21,518 nt of DNA from positions 1-21,518 of the forward strand of contig CANQXB010000007.1 of assembly GCA_947627805.1 (NCBI GenBank), given 5' to 3'. Every line of letters starts with the position of its first letter. Within the stretch, counting starts at the first letter, position 1. The notes beneath the pieces are model-generated. The model searched no databases, had not been told where the DNA came from, and was given only the letters and a program-made list of their open reading frames with translations. The translations under genes and the position numbers were made by a program. This document shows, one piece after another, positions 7,557 to 16,039 of this stretch. This DNA comes from an uncultured Bacilli bacterium. GTDB taxonomy: Bacteria; Bacillota_I; Bacilli_A; RF39; UBA660.

Positions 7557-9743
7557 ATGTATGCCGAAGTTTTAATTGAATATCCCACTAAAAAAATTGA
7601 TAAATATTTTACTTATATAATTCCGGCAAGTTTTCAAGGAAAATTAAAAGCTGGAATGAAAGTAAAAGTTCCTTTTGGTAATAAGACTATCAATGGTTTT
7701 GTCATGCAAATAACGGATACTTTTGATAGGAATTATGAATTAAAAGAAATAGTTGAAATAGTTGATGAAGAAATTGTTTTAAGTGAGGAATTAATTAAAT
7801 TAGGTTTATATTTAGAAGAAAAAACTTTATGTCCTAAAATATGTGCCTATCAAACAATGTTACCTAGTTCTTTAAAAATAAAAGAAATTCGTTCTAATTA
7901 TAATTTTTATCAAACTTATTTAATACTTAATAAAAGTAAAAAAGAAATATTAGAGTATTTAGTTCAGTATGGTAAAGAAAATAAACAAACTAATCTTTTA
8001 AATATTTTATTAAAAGAAGAAAAAGTTTTAAAAAAAGATTATGATTCTTATGTTGTTAAAGCTTTAAGGGAAAAAGAATTAATTAAAGAAATAAAAGAGC
8101 AAGAATATCGCATTAATAAAAGTAAAAGTGAAAATATTATTAAACATGAACTTAATAATGAGCAACAAAATGTTTTTAATATTATTAAAAATACTAATGA
8201 ATTTAAAACGTTTTTACTTGAAGGAATAACGGGAAGTGGTAAAACCGAAGTCTATTTAAATTTAATTGAAGATACTTTAAAAAAAGGAAAAACAGCCATT
8301 ATGTTAGTGCCTGAAATTAGTTTAACCGTCGCTTTAGTTAATCGTTTTTATGAATGGTTTGGAAGTCGCGTAGCTATTTTACATAGTGCTTTATCAAATG
8401 GGGAAAAAAATGATGAATATTTAAAAATAGTTCGAGAAGAAGTATCTTTAGTCGTAGGAACCCGTTCAGCCATTTTTGCTCCTTTAAAAAATATTGGCCT
8501 TATTATTATTGATGAAGAACATAGTGATACTTTTAAACAAGATAATATGCCCAGATATAATGCTAAAGATATTGCCATGGTTAGAGCTAAGTATCATCAT
8601 GCACCATTAGTTTTAGGAAGTGCTACCCCTACTTTAGAAAGTAAGGCTAGAGCTTTAAAAGGAGTATATCACCATTTAAAATTAACTAAAAGAGCGGGAA
8701 GTGGGACTTTACCTAAAGTATCGATTGTTGATATGACAGAGGAAGTTAAAAAACATAATTTTATTTTTAGCGAGGAATTAATTACTAAATTACAAAAATG
8801 TTTAGCTAACCAAGAACAAGCCATGATTTTACTCAATAGAAGAGGTTATAGTACCACTATTACTTGTTCTTCTTGTGGTTATACTTATAAATGTCCTAAT
8901 TGTGATATAACTTTAACTTATCATAAATCTTCTAATAATTTAAGATGTCATTACTGTGGTTATACGGTAACGAAAAATGAAGAATGTCCTAATTGTCATG
9001 AAAAAGCTTTAAATTATTTAGGATTAGGCACCGAAAAAGTGACGGAAGAACTTGCTAAAATATTTCCTCAAGCGAGAATTGTGCGGATGGATCAAGATAC
9101 CACAAGTAAAAAGGGCGCTCATGAAAAAATAATTGCGAGTTTTAAAGCTCATGAATATGATATTTTACTAGGAACCCAAATGATTAGTAAAGGTTTTGAT
9201 TTTCCTTATGTTACTTTAGTGGGAGTTATCAATGCGGATAGTTCTTTAAATATTCCCGATTTTCGAAGTAATGAGCGTACTTTTTCTCTTTTATATCAAG
9301 CGAGTGGAAGAGCGGGAAGAAGTAATTTAAAAGGGGAAGTTGTTTTACAAACTTTTAATCCCGATAATTATGTTTTAAAATGTGTAGCGGAGAATAATTT
9401 TAATAAATTTTTTAATTATGAAATGAATATTCGCCATATTTTAAAATATCCCCCTTATTATTATTTAGTTAGTTTAAAAGTTATTTCTAAAGATTATGAT
9501 ATAGCTTTAGAAAATGCGACTAAAATAGCCAATTATTTAAAAAAGAATCTAATGCCTACTTCCATTGTTTTAGGACCTACAACGGCTAGTTTATTTAAAT
9601 TTAATAACAATTATCGTTTTCAAATAGTAATTAAATATCGTCATGACGATAAACTAATGAAAGTTTTAAAATATTTAGATAATATATATTTAAATGATAA
9701 TAAAGTCAATTTAGAGATAGATATTGACCCTTTACATATTTAA
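7557..9743 (+). CDS. priA: Primosomal replication restart helicase PriA
   Basis: PriA recognises stalled forks and D-loops, unwinds DNA 3' to 5' and helps reload the replicative helicase. The N-terminal 3'-DNA-binding domain starts with AEVLIEYPTKKIDKYFTY. Helicase lobe 1 has Walker A GITGSGKTEVYL (residues 223-234) and the DEEH box at 319-322. Four CxxC pairs at 437/440, 446/449, 464/467 and 477/480 make the two zinc-binding sites embedded in lobe 2. GTQMISKGFDFP and QASGRAGRS are the later helicase motifs. Length 728 aa is slightly short but normal for small-genome Firmicutes. In many Bacilli priA is next to def and fmt. Here it stands alone, with def about 6 kb away on the other strand. 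Confidence 0.97.
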   Translation: MYAEVLIEYPTKKIDKYFTYIIPASFQGKLKAGMKVKVPFGNKTINGFVMQITDTFDRNYELKEIVEIVDEEIVLSEELIKLGLYLEEKTLCPKICAYQTMLPSSLKIKEIRSNYNFYQTYLILNKSKKEILEYLVQYGKENKQTNLLNILLKEEKVLKKDYDSYVVKALREKELIKEIKEQEYRINKSKSENIIKHELNNEQQNVFNIIKNTNEFKTFLLEGITGSGKTEVYLNLIEDTLKKGKTAIMLVPEISLTVALVNRFYEWFGSRVAILHSALSNGEKNDEYLKIVREEVSLVVGTRSAIFAPLKNIGLIIIDEEHSDTFKQDNMPRYNAKDIAMVRAKYHHAPLVLGSATPTLESKARALKGVYHHLKLTKRAGSGTLPKVSIVDMTEEVKKHNFIFSEELITKLQKCLANQEQAMILLNRRGYSTTITCSSCGYTYKCPNCDITLTYHKSSNNLRCHYCGYTVTKNEECPNCHEKALNYLGLGTEKVTEELAKIFPQARIVRMDQDTTSKKGAHEKIIASFKAHEYDILLGTQMISKGFDFPYVTLVGVINADSSLNIPDFRSNERTFSLLYQASGRAGRSNLKGEVVLQTFNPDNYVLKCVAENNFNKFFNYEMNIRHILKYPPYYYLVSLKVISKDYDIALENATKIANYLKKNLMPTSIVLGPTTASLFKFNNNYRFQIVIKYRHDDKLMKVLKYLDNIYLNDNKVNLEIDIDPLHI

Positions 9744-9777
9744 AAATCAAAAAATTAAAAAAAATTGCAAAAAACAC

Positions 9778-9806
9778 TTGCCAAATTTTTAAAAATGTTA
9801 TACAAT
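9778..9806 (+). promoter_or_regulatory. Intergenic promoter-like sequence after priA
   Basis: TTGCCA (9778-9783) and TACAAT (9801-9806) are separated by exactly 17 nt in non-coding DNA. The predicted start is near 9813. The first downstream element is a strong hairpin terminator only about 22 nt later, so a transcript from here would be about 55-60 nt unless it reads through. Activity is inferred. Confidence 0.45.
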
Positions 9807-9812
9807 AATATC

Positions 9813-9870
9813 GTGTTAGAGACAAATAGTAAAGAATAAAACAATAAGGTTAACTTATTGTTTTATTTTG
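9813..9870 (+). ncRNA. Possible short RNA or terminated leader between priA and the repeat-protein genes
   Basis: This is the stretch between the predicted start of the promoter-like sequence and the end of the hairpin. It consists of about 22 nt of single-stranded A-rich sequence and the 14-bp terminator stem. It has no ORF with a ribosome-binding site and matches no RNA family I can recognise. It could be an sRNA, an attenuator leader, or nothing more than the priA 3' end. Low confidence. Confidence 0.22.
9835..9868 (+). terminator. Strong terminator after priA
   Basis: The arms at 9835-9848 and 9854-9867 are perfect 14-bp complements around a GTTAA loop, ending in a T-rich 3' arm. It terminates priA transcription and would also terminate a transcript begun at the promoter-like sequence at 9778-9806. 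The complementary A-rich left arm means it might also act on the other strand. Confidence 0.82.
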
Positions 9871-9898
9871 GTATCTTTTATTATCCTAAAAATTATGG

Positions 9899-9904
9899 TA
9901 TAAT
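9899..9904 (+). promoter_or_regulatory. -10 box of the repeat-protein gene pair
   Basis: TATAAT preceded by ATGG lies 24 nt before the next ATG, with AAGGAG as ribosome-binding site in between. The -35 region about 17 nt upstream is only T-rich. It is placed right after a strong terminator, as expected for the promoter of the two genes that follow. Confidence 0.5.
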
Positions 9905-9928
9905 CATCTATATAATAAGGAGTGTACT

Positions 9929-11824
9929 ATGGACGATTTTAATTATGATAATGAAATAATTGAATTAGAAAGTGATAATACGGAAGAAGAAAAAGAACCT
10001 AGTGTCGAAGAAGAGGTCAAGAAAAAACCCCAAAAGAAGAAAAAAGGTTTTAAAAAATTTTGGCAAAATTTAAATAAATGGCAAAGATTAGGTTTAGTAA
10101 TTGGAATAGGTCTTCTTTTACTTTTAATTACCGGTTTAATAATTTATTTAACTATTTTTAGAAACCATGAACCTGAAGAAGAGGAAGACCCAGTCATTGT
10201 TGAAAAAGATAATTATCGTTATGAAAATGGTTATTTAGTATTCTTAGACCGTAATGAAGTGGAACTAGGAAAATATGAATGTACGGAAAAAGATAGTAAT
10301 AAATGTTTTGTGGCTAAAAGTGATTATTCAAAAGATACCATTGAAAGAATTATTAATGTTAATGAATTAGGTGAAGAAATAATTAAAAATAGTCAAATCT
10401 ATTTAGATAATTATGTTTTTGTTAAAGATGGGGAAGAGTTATTCTTATATGATATTAAAAAGAATGATAAAGCTTTAAATATTCATAATTTTAAAAGTTA
10501 TAATGCCTCAAAAGATGTGGTTGTTATTAGTGATGAATCTGAGCATTATGGATTAATTGAAATAACTAATGAAGGAATTAATTACTTAATTAGACCTTCT
10601 TATGATAATTTAGCTCTTGTTAATGATAATTTACTTTATTTAGTAGCCCAAGATAAAGATACTAATTATATTATTGATAGTACAGGAAAAAAGATAAGTG
10701 GTAATGTAACTGGTTTAATTACGAGCGCTAATGATAGTTATATAGTTAGTAAATATAATAATAAATATTCTTTATATGCTTATGATAATACTAAATTACT
10801 TGAAGATTATGATTATATTGGTTTACATGATGGTTTAATTTCTTTAGTAAGTAAAGCTCATTTATATTTAATAAATAATGATTTACAAAAATTATATGAA
10901 GATGGTTTAAGACTTACTAGTAGTGATTATGTTAAAAGATATATATATGATAAAGATAATAATTTAAAAGAAACTAAAGTAGCTTATGAAATAAGTTTGA
11001 ATGGTGATAATGTTTTAGTAACGATTGGTAATGAATCTAAAAGTATTAATTTAAATGAAGGTAAAATAAGTGCTCAAACATCTTATTTAAGTTATTTTGA
11101 TGGAACATTATATTTCTATAAAGATGATGAAAAGAAAGAATTATTAAGTACTTATAAATGTACTAATCGAAATGAATTAAAGGGTAGTGAGATGAAATTA
11201 GATAAATGTACTATTTATAATAAAGACAACAATTATAGTGGTATTTATAATAATAATTATGTCTTTATTTATGATAGTTTATCTAGTGAAGATGCTAAAA
11301 TATATTTATATGATTTAAAAACTAAAAAGATTAAAGGAACATATAGTGATTTAATTTTAACTAATGCTACCGATTTAGATTTAGATGTTAAACAAATAGA
11401 TACAGATAGTACTTATGTTATTGCTCAAAGTGCGACAGGAGAAAATACTGGTAACTATGGAGTTATTGAAATAACGGATAATAATGTTAAAGGAAAAGTG
11501 GAATTTAAATATAAAGATATTAAATATAATAATAAACATTATTTAATGGTTAATAAAGAAAATTCTTATAGTGTTTATGATAGTACTTTTAAAAAGATAA
11601 GTAATGAATTTGATTATATTGATTTATATGATAAATATTATGTTGGTATAAATAATAATAGTTTAAATGTTTATAAATATAGTAGTGCTTTAGGTATCTT
11701 AAGTTATGATTTAGATGTTCATGATAATAAATATGAAATTAAATTTGATGATAATGGTTTTGTTATTACCATTGATGGAGAAGAAAATAAATATGATTTA
11801 GAAGGATACCGAAGATATGATTAA
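9929..11824 (+). CDS. Membrane-anchored repeat protein with duplicated Cys-pair module, WG-repeat-like
   Basis: The 631-aa protein has an acidic N-terminus, a Lys-rich stretch (31-43), one hydrophobic anchor (about 54-77) and a large presumably extracellular part. That part repeats a module twice. Copy 1 has Cys118/Cys126, NYVF at 161 and YGLI at 207; copy 2 has Cys411/Cys427, NYVF at 443 and YGVI at 510. Between and after these are short units such as YGLIEITNEG...PSYDN and NSYSVYDSTFKKISNEFDYI, which resemble WG-type beta-propeller repeats. The Cys pairs could form disulfides outside the cell. AAGGAG precedes the ATG. The next gene overlaps by 8 nt and encodes a shorter relative. Function is unknown; surface ligand binding or envelope sensing is only a guess. 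Confidence 0.8.
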   Translation: MDDFNYDNEIIELESDNTEEEKEPSVEEEVKKKPQKKKKGFKKFWQNLNKWQRLGLVIGIGLLLLLITGLIIYLTIFRNHEPEEEEDPVIVEKDNYRYENGYLVFLDRNEVELGKYECTEKDSNKCFVAKSDYSKDTIERIINVNELGEEIIKNSQIYLDNYVFVKDGEELFLYDIKKNDKALNIHNFKSYNASKDVVVISDESEHYGLIEITNEGINYLIRPSYDNLALVNDNLLYLVAQDKDTNYIIDSTGKKISGNVTGLITSANDSYIVSKYNNKYSLYAYDNTKLLEDYDYIGLHDGLISLVSKAHLYLINNDLQKLYEDGLRLTSSDYVKRYIYDKDNNLKETKVAYEISLNGDNVLVTIGNESKSINLNEGKISAQTSYLSYFDGTLYFYKDDEKKELLSTYKCTNRNELKGSEMKLDKCTIYNKDNNYSGIYNNNYVFIYDSLSSEDAKIYLYDLKTKKIKGTYSDLILTNATDLDLDVKQIDTDSTYVIAQSATGENTGNYGVIEITDNNVKGKVEFKYKDIKYNNKHYLMVNKENSYSVYDSTFKKISNEFDYIDLYDKYYVGINNNSLNVYKYSSALGILSYDLDVHDNKYEIKFDDNGFVITIDGEENKYDLEGYRRYD

Positions 11825-12725
11825 TAAAAAGACAGTTTTGGCAACAATTATTGGTCTTTTAATCATTTTTATTCCACTTACTATTGCCTCATTCTTCTTA
11901 AAAGAAAAAGAAAATCCTTTTGATAAAAATCCTGCTCATGAGTTTTATTATAAAGAAATGTTATGGTTTTATGATAAGGATGGCCAATTAATTAACAATT
12001 ATCATTGCAATACTACTTCTTGTGGGTATGCGGAATATATTATTGATGATGAAGATATCAATTATTATAAAGAAGGAACAGTATTAAAAAGTACTTTAAA
12101 TTCTAATTATGTTTTTCTAAAAGATGGCGCTTTAACTTATTTATATAGTTTAAAATTAAGTAAAGTATTACAAAGTTATAAAAGTATTAAAACTTATAAT
12201 ACTCATCTTTTTGATAATACTTATATTTTACAAAATCAAAATGAGCTATGGGGAGTATTAAGTGTAGGAGAAAGTATTAATAGTATTTTACCTTTTGAAT
12301 ATAACTTTATTGGCCTTATTAATAAAATGAATGATGATGGCACTCTTAATACGGATACTTTTATTGTTAATAAAGATAATAAATGGTCATTAATAAGTAA
12401 AGAAAATAAAAAGTTATCTGCCGATTTTAATGCTAAAATAGTAGATTTTAATAAAGATATAATTGTTACTAAGAATAATGAAAGATATCATATTTATAAT
12501 TATACTATGAATGAATATTTAACTAATTATTTAATTACTAATTGTAAGATTGTTAAAAATTATATTATGGTCGAAAGTAATAATATGTTATATGTTTATA
12601 GAGATTTAAATAATAGTTATATTAGAAGTTATAATCTTAATAATGGTTCATTAGATATTTTAGAAGATAATAATAAAATTGTTCTTAAATTATCCGGAAA
12701 TATTCTAGATACACTTGAAGTTTAA
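11817..12725 (+). CDS. Membrane-anchored repeat protein, shorter paralogue of the preceding gene product
   Basis: The 302-aa protein has a hydrophobic N-terminal anchor at about residues 7-27 and an external domain holding one copy of the module found twice in its neighbour. Cys64 and Cys69 follow a Tyr, NYVFLKDG starts at 97, LWGVL at 144-148, and TFIVNKDNKWSLISKENKKLSADF follows. Start and stop of the two genes overlap by 8 nt (ATGATTAA), so they are surely co-translated. AAGGA lies about 10 nt before the ATG. The last codons overlap the -35 box of the valS promoter. It is not recognised beyond the WG-like repeat resemblance; the two proteins may act together on the outer membrane face. Confidence 0.78.
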   Translation: MINKKTVLATIIGLLIIFIPLTIASFFLKEKENPFDKNPAHEFYYKEMLWFYDKDGQLINNYHCNTTSCGYAEYIIDDEDINYYKEGTVLKSTLNSNYVFLKDGALTYLYSLKLSKVLQSYKSIKTYNTHLFDNTYILQNQNELWGVLSVGESINSILPFEYNFIGLINKMNDDGTLNTDTFIVNKDNKWSLISKENKKLSADFNAKIVDFNKDIIVTKNNERYHIYNYTMNEYLTNYLITNCKIVKNYIMVESNNMLYVYRDLNNSYIRSYNLNNGSLDILEDNNKIVLKLSGNILDTLEV

Positions 12726-12743
12726 GTTTAACTTTGGTAAAAT
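12715..12743 (+). promoter_or_regulatory. Promoter of the T-box leader and valS
   Basis: TTGAAG (12715-12720), a 17-nt spacer and TAAAAT (12738-12743) preceded by TGG make a good vegetative promoter. The -35 box lies in the last codons of the upstream repeat-protein gene. The predicted start is about 12750, just before the T-box stem I. Confidence 0.65.
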
Positions 12744-12749
12744 TAAAGA

Positions 12750-12933
12750 AGTTTATATGAAGAAGTTGAGGAGTATAGGAATTCTTTTAAAGAGAGTTAG
12801 TGGCTGGTGGAAACTAATAAAGAAGAATATATTTGTTGCAATGGAGTATAAAAGCAGAAATGCGTTAAAATTTAAAGAACAAATAAAGGTGGTACCGCGG
12901 TAATTTCGCCCTTTGGTATAGCCTTTTTCTTTT
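12750..12933 (+). promoter_or_regulatory. T-box riboswitch controlling valS
   Basis: The leader carries the near-invariant T-box AAGGTGGTACCGCGG at 12886-12900, which pairs with the tRNA acceptor end through its TGG. The stem I apical part is recognisable: AAGAGAG, then TTAGT and ACTAA flanking GGCTGGTGGAA at about 12796-12816. A small hairpin GCA-GAAA-TGC precedes the T-box. AAAGG can pair with CCCTTT (12909-12914) as antiterminator, or alternatively with the later GCCTTT ahead of the T-run at 12924-12928. By family logic, uncharged tRNA-Val stabilises the antiterminator and allows valS expression. GTT at 12835-12837 is my best specifier codon candidate and fits Val, but I could not fold stem I with certainty. 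Confidence 0.9.
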
Positions 12934-12944
12934 GGAGGAAAATT

Positions 12945-15461
12945 ATGTTAGAAAAAAAATATGCTCATTTAGAAGTGGAAAAGGGAGTTTATGATAATTG
13001 GTTAAATCATCATTATTTTGAATGTGGTGATACCTCTAAAAAGCCTTATGCTATTGTTATTCCCCCTCCTAATGTTACAGGAAAATTACATTTAGGCCAT
13101 GCCTGGGATACCGCTTTACAAGATATTATTATTCGGTTTAAAAGAATGCAAGGTTATGATACTTTATGGCTTCCCGGAATGGACCATGCCGCAATTGCAA
13201 CGGAAGCTAAAGTTGTTCATCGGTTAAAAGAAAAAGGAATTAATAAGTATGAACTAGGCAGAGAAGAATTTTTAAAAGAATGTTTTAAATGGACGGATGA
13301 GCATAAAGATATTATTCATAAACAATGGGCTAAATTAGGTTTATCTGTTGATTTAACTAAAGAAAGATTTACCCTTGATGAAGGACTTGAAAAAGCCGTC
13401 AAATATGTTTTTGTTGCTCTTTATAATAAAGGACTTATTTATCAAGGTGAAAAGATTATTAACTGGGACCCCGTAGCCAAGACTGCTTTATCTAATGAAG
13501 AAGTAATTTATAAAGATGTTAAAGGAGCCTTTTATCATTTAAAATATTTTATTGAAGGCTCAAGTGATTATTTAGAAGTGGCTACAACAAGACCGGAAAC
13601 ATTATTTGGCGATACGGCTGTGGCGGTTAATCCTAGTGATGAAAGATATAAAGATTTAATTGGTAAGAAGGTTATTTTACCTGTTGTGAATAAATTAATT
13701 CCGATTATTGGGGATGAGCATGCGGACCCAGAATTTGGGACGGGTGTTGTTAAAATTACTCCTGCACATGACCCTAACGATTATGAAGTTGGACTTCGCC
13801 ATAATTTAGAGAGAATTAAAGTCTTAAATGAAGATGGCACAATGAATGAACATGCCGGTAAATATGAAGGAATGGACCGTTTTGAAGCAAGAGAAGCTCT
13901 AGTTAAAGATTTAGAAAAAGAAGGAATCTTAATTAAAATTGAAGAAATAACTCACAGTGTTGGCCATTCGGAAAGAACGGATGCGATGGTTGAGCCATAT
14001 CTATCTCGGCAATGGTTTGTGAAGATGGATGAACTAGCTAAAAGAGTAGTTGATAATCAAAAGAATAAAGATACAAAAGTTAATTTTATTCCGCCTCGTT
14101 TTGAAAAGATTATGAATAATTGGATGAGTGATTGCCATGATTGGTGTATATCTCGTCAACTTTGGTGGGGGCATAGAATTCCCGCTTGGTATAAAGATGA
14201 AGAAGTATATGTTGGTTATGATGCTCCAACTGGGGAAGGTTGGCATCAAGATGAAGATGTCTTAGATACTTGGTTTTCTTCTGCATTATGGCCATTTGCA
14301 ACAATGGGTTGGCCTGATGAAACCGACCTTTATAAAAGATATTTCCCAACTGATGTTTTAGTTACCGGTTATGATATTATTTTCTTTTGGGTTTGCCGGA
14401 TGACTTTTGAATCTTTAGAATTTACTGACAAAAGACCTTTTGAAAAATGTTTAATCCATGGTCTTATAAGAGATAAGCAAGGAAGAAAAATGAGTAAGTC
14501 TTTAGGCAATGGGGTAGACCCAATGGACATGATCGAAACTTATGGGGCCGATGCTTTAAGATATTACTTAACAACCTCAACAGCTCCCGGAATGGATTTA
14601 AGATTTGATGAAGAAAAACTAAAATCAACTTGGAACTTTATTAATAAACTTTGGAATGCCTCTCGGTTTGTTTTAATGAATATTGAAAGTGTTCAAGAAT
14701 TAAATTTAACTAATTTACAAAAACATGATGAATGGATTTTAACTAAATTAAACGAGACGATTAAAGATGTTACCAAAGCAATGGAAAAATTTGAATTTAA
14801 TAATGTTAATACCGCTATTTACTCATTTATTTGGAATGATTTTTGTGATAATTATATTGAAATGGCTAAATTTAGTATTGAGACAGAGGCCACTAAGAGT
14901 ACGTTACTTTATACTTTAACCTGTATTTTAAAAATGTTACATCCTTTTATGCCTTATGTAACGAATGTCATTTATGAGCATCTTCCTATTAAAGAGGAAA
15001 ATATCATGATTAGTTCTTACCCATTATATGATAAAAAACAAATATTTACCGAAAGTGCTAAAGAAGTAGAGGAAATTATTGAATTTATTAAAAACTTTAG
15101 AACAACGGTTAAAGAAAATAATATTCTAAGTAATTTTGAAGTTAAATTAAACTTTAAAGAAGATATTATTAATAAAATGTTAAAGTTAGAAGGTAAAATA
15201 ATAAATGAAGAAAAAAATATAACCTCATTTAAAGTAAGTACTAAAAATTATGAAGCGATTATTTACTATGAAAAAGAGATAACCGAAGATGATTTAAGAT
15301 TAAAAGAAAAACAAATTAATGAATTAAAATCATCTATCGAAAAAAGAGAAAACTTACTTAATAATGCTAATTTTGTAAGTAAGGCTCCAAAAGATTTAGT
15401 GGAAAAAGAAAAACAAAAATTAAAAGATGAAAAAGAAGAATTAAATAAATTATTAAGTTAA
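12945..15461 (+). CDS. valS: Valyl-tRNA synthetase
   Basis: This class Ia enzyme charges tRNA-Val with valine and hydrolyses mischarged threonine. The Rossmann domain has PPPNVTGKLHLGH with HLGH at 49-52, and KMSKS at 515-519. The inserted CP1 editing domain has TTRPETLFGDTAVAVNP and GTGVVKITPAHDPND. CISRQLWWGHRIPAW and WPDETDLYKRYFPTDVLVTGYDIIFFW are typical of ValRS. The anticodon-binding helical domain follows, and the last about 65 residues form the ValRS C-terminal coiled coil. Length 838 aa is a little below the usual about 880. GGAGG precedes the ATG by 6 nt. The T-box leader shows tRNA-responsive control. It converges with def at a shared terminator. Confidence 0.98.
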   Translation: MLEKKYAHLEVEKGVYDNWLNHHYFECGDTSKKPYAIVIPPPNVTGKLHLGHAWDTALQDIIIRFKRMQGYDTLWLPGMDHAAIATEAKVVHRLKEKGINKYELGREEFLKECFKWTDEHKDIIHKQWAKLGLSVDLTKERFTLDEGLEKAVKYVFVALYNKGLIYQGEKIINWDPVAKTALSNEEVIYKDVKGAFYHLKYFIEGSSDYLEVATTRPETLFGDTAVAVNPSDERYKDLIGKKVILPVVNKLIPIIGDEHADPEFGTGVVKITPAHDPNDYEVGLRHNLERIKVLNEDGTMNEHAGKYEGMDRFEAREALVKDLEKEGILIKIEEITHSVGHSERTDAMVEPYLSRQWFVKMDELAKRVVDNQKNKDTKVNFIPPRFEKIMNNWMSDCHDWCISRQLWWGHRIPAWYKDEEVYVGYDAPTGEGWHQDEDVLDTWFSSALWPFATMGWPDETDLYKRYFPTDVLVTGYDIIFFWVCRMTFESLEFTDKRPFEKCLIHGLIRDKQGRKMSKSLGNGVDPMDMIETYGADALRYYLTTSTAPGMDLRFDEEKLKSTWNFINKLWNASRFVLMNIESVQELNLTNLQKHDEWILTKLNETIKDVTKAMEKFEFNNVNTAIYSFIWNDFCDNYIEMAKFSIETEATKSTLLYTLTCILKMLHPFMPYVTNVIYEHLPIKEENIMISSYPLYDKKQIFTESAKEVEEIIEFIKNFRTTVKENNILSNFEVKLNFKEDIINKMLKLEGKIINEEKNITSFKVSTKNYEAIIYYEKEITEDDLRLKEKQINELKSSIEKRENLLNNANFVSKAPKDLVEKEKQKLKDEKEELNKLLS

Positions 15462-15464
15462 AAT

Positions 15465-15495
15465 AAAAATGCGATTTATATTTCTCGCATTTTTT
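15465..15495. terminator. Bidirectional terminator between valS and def
   Basis: AAAAATGCGA (15465-15474) and TCGCATTTTT (15485-15494) form a 10-bp stem around a 10-nt loop. On the plus strand a T-run closes valS; on the minus strand the reverse complement also ends in T-rich sequence and closes def. The def stop and last codons lie within the loop and one arm. Confidence 0.85.
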
Positions 15496-16027
15496 CTTTA
15501 TCTTTAAAAGGATTTTTAGGGTCTATTTTATCTACAAAGAGAATCCCATTTAAATGGTCCATTTCATGTTGAAAAGCCACTGATATATCTTCTCTTACAC
15601 GAATTTCTTTTTTATTTCCTTCAATATCTTGATATTCAATTCGCATTCTAGCATATCTTGGAACAATACCACAAACCTCTCTATTAACAGAGAGACATCC
15701 TTCACCTTCCCCTACATAGATTAATTCTTCACTATGGCTAATCATTTTTGGGTTAATAATAACATAATTTTCAAATTTTTCTTCGTCGACTTCTTCCACA
15801 ATTATAAAGATATTTTTAGGAATACCTAATTGAATAAAAGCTAGTCCCATTCCTGGTCTTAAATCATATTTTTCATAATATTCTTTAATTTGACTCATGG
15901 TAAGATAAGTAATAATATCATTGATAGTTTGTTTATCTTCTTTAGACAATGGAAAAGTAACTTCTTGACTTATTTTTCTTAAAGTTTTATTCTTTTCATC
16001 TAAAATTTTTAAATTAGGTAATTTCAT
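15476..16027 (-). CDS. def: Peptide deformylase
   Basis: The enzyme removes the formyl group from the N-terminal Met of new proteins, using an Fe2+ or similar metal. All three motifs are present: GMGLAFIQ at 59-66 (motif 1, with Phe where Ala is commoner), EGCLS at 109-113 with the metal ligand Cys111, and HEMDH at 154-158 with His154, Glu155 and His158. The 183-aa length and the insert before motif 2 fit the Gram-positive type. AAAGGAG precedes the ATG. It is the second gene of a minus-strand pair, 12 nt after an unrecognised gene. Its usual partner fmt is not next to it. The end of the coding region lies in the bidirectional terminator. Confidence 0.96.
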   Translation of the reverse strand: MKLPNLKILDEKNKTLRKISQEVTFPLSKEDKQTINDIITYLTMSQIKEYYEKYDLRPGMGLAFIQLGIPKNIFIIVEEVDEEKFENYVIINPKMISHSEELIYVGEGEGCLSVNREVCGIVPRYARMRIEYQDIEGNKKEIRVREDISVAFQHEMDHLNGILFVDKIDPKNPFKDKEKMREI

Positions 16028-16039
16028 CTTAACTCCTTT

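Noticed and set aside
9795..9839. 14-codon ORF after priA as a leader peptide
   Set aside because: Its ATG lies upstream of the candidate -10 box and has no ribosome-binding site.
12715..12903. Open frame of 62 codons between the repeat-protein gene and valS
   Set aside because: It coincides with the promoter and T-box leader, ends in the T-box itself, and has no ribosome-binding site or protein-like composition.
14034..14349. Two overlapping minus-strand frames inside valS
   Set aside because: Antisense to conserved catalytic-domain sequence of ValRS; no start signals.
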